Shown: piece after piece, positions 61,440 to 64,000 of the stretch
Layout: every line of letters starts with the position of its first letter
Position numbering within the stretch: position 1 is the first letter of the stretch
Source of the DNA: Nitrincola salilacus
Lineage (GTDB): Bacteria > Pseudomonadota > Gammaproteobacteria > Pseudomonadales > Balneatricaceae
DNA length: 64,000 nucleotides
Direction: 5' to 3'
Assembly (NCBI RefSeq): GCF_046271865.1
Contig: NZ_CP176580.1
Coordinates: forward strand, 2,170,001-2,234,000
Notes under the pieces: model-generated
Database searches by the model: none
What the model was told of the DNA's origin: nothing
Seen by the model: the letters and a program-made list of their open reading frames with translations, nothing else
Program-made: the position numbers and the translations under genes

Positions 61440-62381
61440 ATGAGTGATGTTCCGGAAGTACAGGTACCGGACTACGCCGTATACAAGACGCTGCTTGAGT
61501 CTACCAAGGCGATTCCGTGGAAAATTGATTGGAGCAGCATGAAATTTGCTTATATAGGTCCACAGATAGAGCAGCTGTTGGGTTGGACACCCGACAGTTG
61601 GATCAGTGTTGAGGATTGGGCTGCGCGTATGCACCCGGAGGATCGGGAGTGGGTGGTTAACTTCTGTGTGGCACAATCGCAGGCGGGTACCGATCACGAG
61701 GCGGATTACCGTGCACTGACCCGTGAGGGTGACTATGTCTGGATCAGGGATGTGGTGCATGTGGTTCGCAAGGAGAGTGGCGAAGTCGATTCTCTGGTCG
61801 GCTTCATGTTTGATATCAGTGAGCGCAAGAAAGCAGAGCAGAAACTGATGTTGTTGCAGAAGGAACTGGAAGAGTTCTCTTTCAAGGATGGTCTGACCGG
61901 CGTTGCCAATCGTCGCATGTTTGACTCAGTGATGGCGGTGGAGTGGTTGAACGCGCAGCGCACACAGCAGCCGTTATCTTTGATCATGTTTGATATCGAT
62001 TACTTCAAACAGTACAACGATCATTATGGCCATATCCAGGGTGATGAATGCCTCAAGGAGGTAGCCCGTCTGCTCAGCTCCGGGGCAACACGTTCTCGCG
62101 ATTTTCTGGCACGTTACGGCGGAGAAGAGTTTGTGCTGATTTTGCCCGAGACGGATAGAGATGCGGCCCGAAAAGTTGCCGAGCGCTGTCGGCAGTTGAT
62201 TTTCAAAGCGCAAATAGAGCATGCACAATCGGATGTCAGTCATGTTTTGACGATCAGTCTGGGAGTGGGTAGCATTCAGCCTTCGCGCAGCGACGAGGCC
62301 ACACCTTTTATCGAAAAAGTGGATAAGATGCTGTATCAGGCCAAGCAGGAAGGCCGTAACCGCATTATGGCAGGTGCGTGA
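61440..62381 (+). CDS. PAS-GGDEF diguanylate cyclase
   Basis: A 313-residue soluble enzyme making cyclic di-GMP from two GTP. A PAS/PAC domain (about 20-135, with FMFDISERKKAEQKL at its end) precedes a GGDEF domain beginning DGLTGVANRRMFD. The active site is GGEEF at about residues 227-231. An RSRD motif just before FLARYGGEEF fits the inhibitory I-site. The C-terminal KVDKMLYQAKQEGRNRI is canonical. No membrane segment, so the PAS domain probably senses a cytoplasmic cue. Confidence 0.94.
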   Translation: MSDVPEVQVPDYAVYKTLLESTKAIPWKIDWSSMKFAYIGPQIEQLLGWTPDSWISVEDWAARMHPEDREWVVNFCVAQSQAGTDHEADYRALTREGDYVWIRDVVHVVRKESGEVDSLVGFMFDISERKKAEQKLMLLQKELEEFSFKDGLTGVANRRMFDSVMAVEWLNAQRTQQPLSLIMFDIDYFKQYNDHYGHIQGDECLKEVARLLSSGATRSRDFLARYGGEEFVLILPETDRDAARKVAERCRQLIFKAQIEHAQSDVSHVLTISLGVGSIQPSRSDEATPFIEKVDKMLYQAKQEGRNRIMAGA

Positions 62382-62414
62382 TCACTTGCTGAATGTTTCA
62401 GGTGATAATTGATA

Positions 62415-63320
62415 ATGACGAGTAAATCGGATCTGTTCGGGCTGCATTTTGCAGCCCTTTTGCTGGGCGGTACTGCACTTTTTTCCAAACTGATCCCGTT
62501 ACCTGCGCTGGATATCACAGCGCTTCGCGGTGTGCTGGCAACCCTGTTGTTGGCGCTGCTGTTATTGACGACACGTCGCTCTTTCCGGCTGGAATCACGA
62601 AGCCATTATCTCATGATGGGGGTGGGTGGTCTGCTGTTTGCTTTTCATTGGCTGACTTATTTCTATGCCATGCAGGTATCGAGTGTGGCGGTTGGTGTGA
62701 TTGCTTTGTTCACCTTTCCCGTGATCACGGCATTGATGGAACCGCTGATGGATCTCAAACGACCCGATAAGCACAGTCTGGCCATGAGTCTGGTTGTATT
62801 GGCGGGTGTTGGCTTGATCGGGCTTGAGGGCAGTATTGCCGGTAATGTAGTGCTGGGGCTGACGCTTGGGGTGTTATCCGCCATCCTTTACTCGGCACGT
62901 AATATTTTGCAAAGACGCAAGCTGATGGGGGTTTCCGGCCCTGTTACCATGTTCTATCAATGTGTGATCACGGCACTGGTTTTTCTGCCGTTTCTGGGCC
63001 CGACCGTGGCTGAGCTGTCGCTCAATACCTGGTTGCTGATTCTGTTACTGAGCTCGGTTTTCACGGCAGTTCCACACAGTCTTATTGCGCATGGCTTGCG
63101 CAGTATCAATGCGACCAGTGCGTCGTTTATTCTGGCGCTGCAGGTGTTCTATGCCACACTGCTGGCTGCTCTGGTGCTGTCTGAGGTGCCGGGCCCTGCA
63201 ACCATCGCGGGTGGATTGCTGATTGTTCTGTCGTCCATCTATGTCACGCGCCAGGCCCGACGTGCATCCAGACAGGTGATAAGCTCTCCTGTCAGTCTGC
63301 CACGTACTGCTGAAAAGTAA
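62415..63320 (+). CDS. EamA/DMT-family transporter
   Basis: The product (301 aa) has about ten membrane segments in two EamA repeats, with FYAMQVSSVAVGVIALFTFP in the first and HGLRSINATSASFILALQ in the second. A basic C-terminal tail (RQARRASRQ) fits a cytoplasmic end. ATG 62415 has AGGTGAT upstream and is preferred over the TTG at 62409. Substrate unknown. It follows the diguanylate cyclase by 33 bp. Confidence 0.86.
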   Translation: MTSKSDLFGLHFAALLLGGTALFSKLIPLPALDITALRGVLATLLLALLLLTTRRSFRLESRSHYLMMGVGGLLFAFHWLTYFYAMQVSSVAVGVIALFTFPVITALMEPLMDLKRPDKHSLAMSLVVLAGVGLIGLEGSIAGNVVLGLTLGVLSAILYSARNILQRRKLMGVSGPVTMFYQCVITALVFLPFLGPTVAELSLNTWLLILLLSSVFTAVPHSLIAHGLRSINATSASFILALQVFYATLLAALVLSEVPGPATIAGGLLIVLSSIYVTRQARRASRQVISSPVSLPRTAEK

Positions 63321-63534
63321 TATCAATCTCCTTTTCAACTCCTGCTGGCTGCTGTGCCGGTGGGATTGTTTCAATTATTAACGAACCTTTGTAACAACAA
63401 AATTTCCCGTTAATGCGGCTGGATTCTAATCAGACTCATCAGCTGGGCAACGTGTCAGATAACTGACCTCCCGGCTGCTTTGAGCGTCATCAGACGATTG
63501 ATCCATCGACAAAAATAATAACGGGAGTATTCTC

Positions 63535-64000
63535 ATGAAATTCAAAGCTGGCCTACTGGCCCTGGCTGTTTCCGCATCACTGATCTCTCCATTGACCATG
63601 GCCGATAAGGTAGTTGTCGGGCTGATCACCAAAACCAACACCAATCCCTTCTTTGTCAAAATGCGTGAGGGTGCTCAGCAGAAGGCAGATGAAATGGGGG
63701 TTGATCTGCGTACTTTTTCCGGCCGCTTTGATGGCGACAATGAATCTCAGGTTCAAGCGATTGAAAACCTGATTGCATCCGGTGCCAAGGGCATCCTGAT
63801 TGCTCCAAGTGATCCTGTGGCTGTGGTGCCAGCGATAGAGCGTGCACGTGAAGCTGGTTTGCTGGTGATTGCACTGGATACACCGCTGAGCCCTGCCAAT
63901 GCGGCGGATGCCACTTTCGCAACCGATAACTACAAGGCAGGTGTATTGATCGGGATGTGGGCCGCTGAGCAGTTAGGGGATAAAGCAGCTGATGCCAAAA
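63535..64000 (+). CDS. Sugar-type ABC transporter periplasmic binding protein (5' part; cut by window end)
   Basis: An open frame from ATG 63535 runs off the window after about 155 codons. The signal peptide is visible (LLALAVSASLISPLTMA), then the periplasmic-binding-protein type I opening VVVGLITKTNTNPFFVKMREG. The ribose/fructose-binder motifs IENLIASGAKGILIAPSDP and VIALDTPLSP follow. It fits the RbsB/FrcB group of sugar or polyol binders; the ligand is not decidable. GGGAG precedes the start. The rest of the operon should lie to the right. Confidence 0.9.
   Translation, partial: MKFKAGLLALAVSASLISPLTMADKVVVGLITKTNTNPFFVKMREGAQQKADEMGVDLRTFSGRFDGDNESQVQAIENLIASGAKGILIAPSDPVAVVPAIERAREAGLLVIALDTPLSPANAADATFATDNYKAGVLIGMWAAEQLGDKAADAK

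Noticed and set aside
1..64000. CRISPR arrays, rRNA, tRNA, prophage structural genes
   Set aside because: No regularly spaced repeats, no rRNA or tRNA-like sequences and no capsid, tail or integrase genes were seen; the VgrG is of T6SS type rather than part of a phage tail operon.

Overview
The window is a chromosomal segment of a gammaproteobacterium, most likely a marine member of the Oceanospirillaceae or close relatives. This is inferred from gene order (roxA-purB-hflD-mnmA-rluE / icd / cspD-clpS-clpA-infA-bpt-aat-trxB / ftsK-lolA-rarA-serS, close to the Escherichia and Pseudomonas layouts) together with a PHA-granule phasin, a TRAP-type solute-binding protein and a GDSL autotransporter esterase. 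No rRNA, tRNA or CRISPR array was recognised.

Layout. (1) 0.3-21.7 kb is conserved core. It holds ribosomal hydroxylase roxA, trmJ, purB, hflD, mnmA and rluE on the minus strand, then icd. A protein-turnover group follows: clpS-clpA with aat and bpt, which together form the bacterial N-degron pathway. After that come infA, trxB, ftsK, lolA, rarA, serS and a ubiquinone-biosynthesis monooxygenase. (2) 21.8-29.5 kb has a phasin with an unusually clear promoter, an orphan membrane protein that resembles Pycsar (cyclic-nucleotide) effectors, a PreP-like M16 protease, an EamA transporter and an autotransporter GDSL esterase. (3) 29.5-42 kb is an accessory/defence island. It contains an intact IS256-family element with an 8-bp target duplication, then an EcoRII-like restriction endonuclease cut off from its partners by an IS1380-family element, then an unknown small gene, a Dcm/M.EcoRII-type cytosine methyltransferase and a Vsr repair endonuclease. 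Next is an orphan VgrG carrying a C-terminal toxin domain, with an overlapping candidate immunity gene, a frameshifted lipoprotein-like gene and, beyond ldhA, a possible PAAR remnant. (4) 42-50 kb mixes an M48 lipoprotein protease, a LysR regulator, RidA, a GFA-family protein, a decayed HigBA toxin-antitoxin locus, an XRE/DUF2975 pair and a methyltransferase. It ends in a striking umuD-umuC in-frame fusion produced by internal deletion. (5) 50-64 kb is metabolic: acyl-CoA synthetase, TRAP solute-binding protein, M14 carboxypeptidase, histidine kinase, D-serine dehydratase, AstE-like deacylase, a PLP decarboxylase divergent from a MocR-type regulator, a PAS-GGDEF diguanylate cyclase, an EamA transporter and the 5' part of a sugar-type ABC binding protein cut by the window end.

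The items most worth a second look are the UmuD'-UmuC fusion, the VgrG toxin/immunity module, the orphan PycTM-like protein, and the interrupted EcoRII-Dcm-Vsr system with two matching 15-bp operator-like repeats. All family assignments come from reading motifs by eye; no database search was run.
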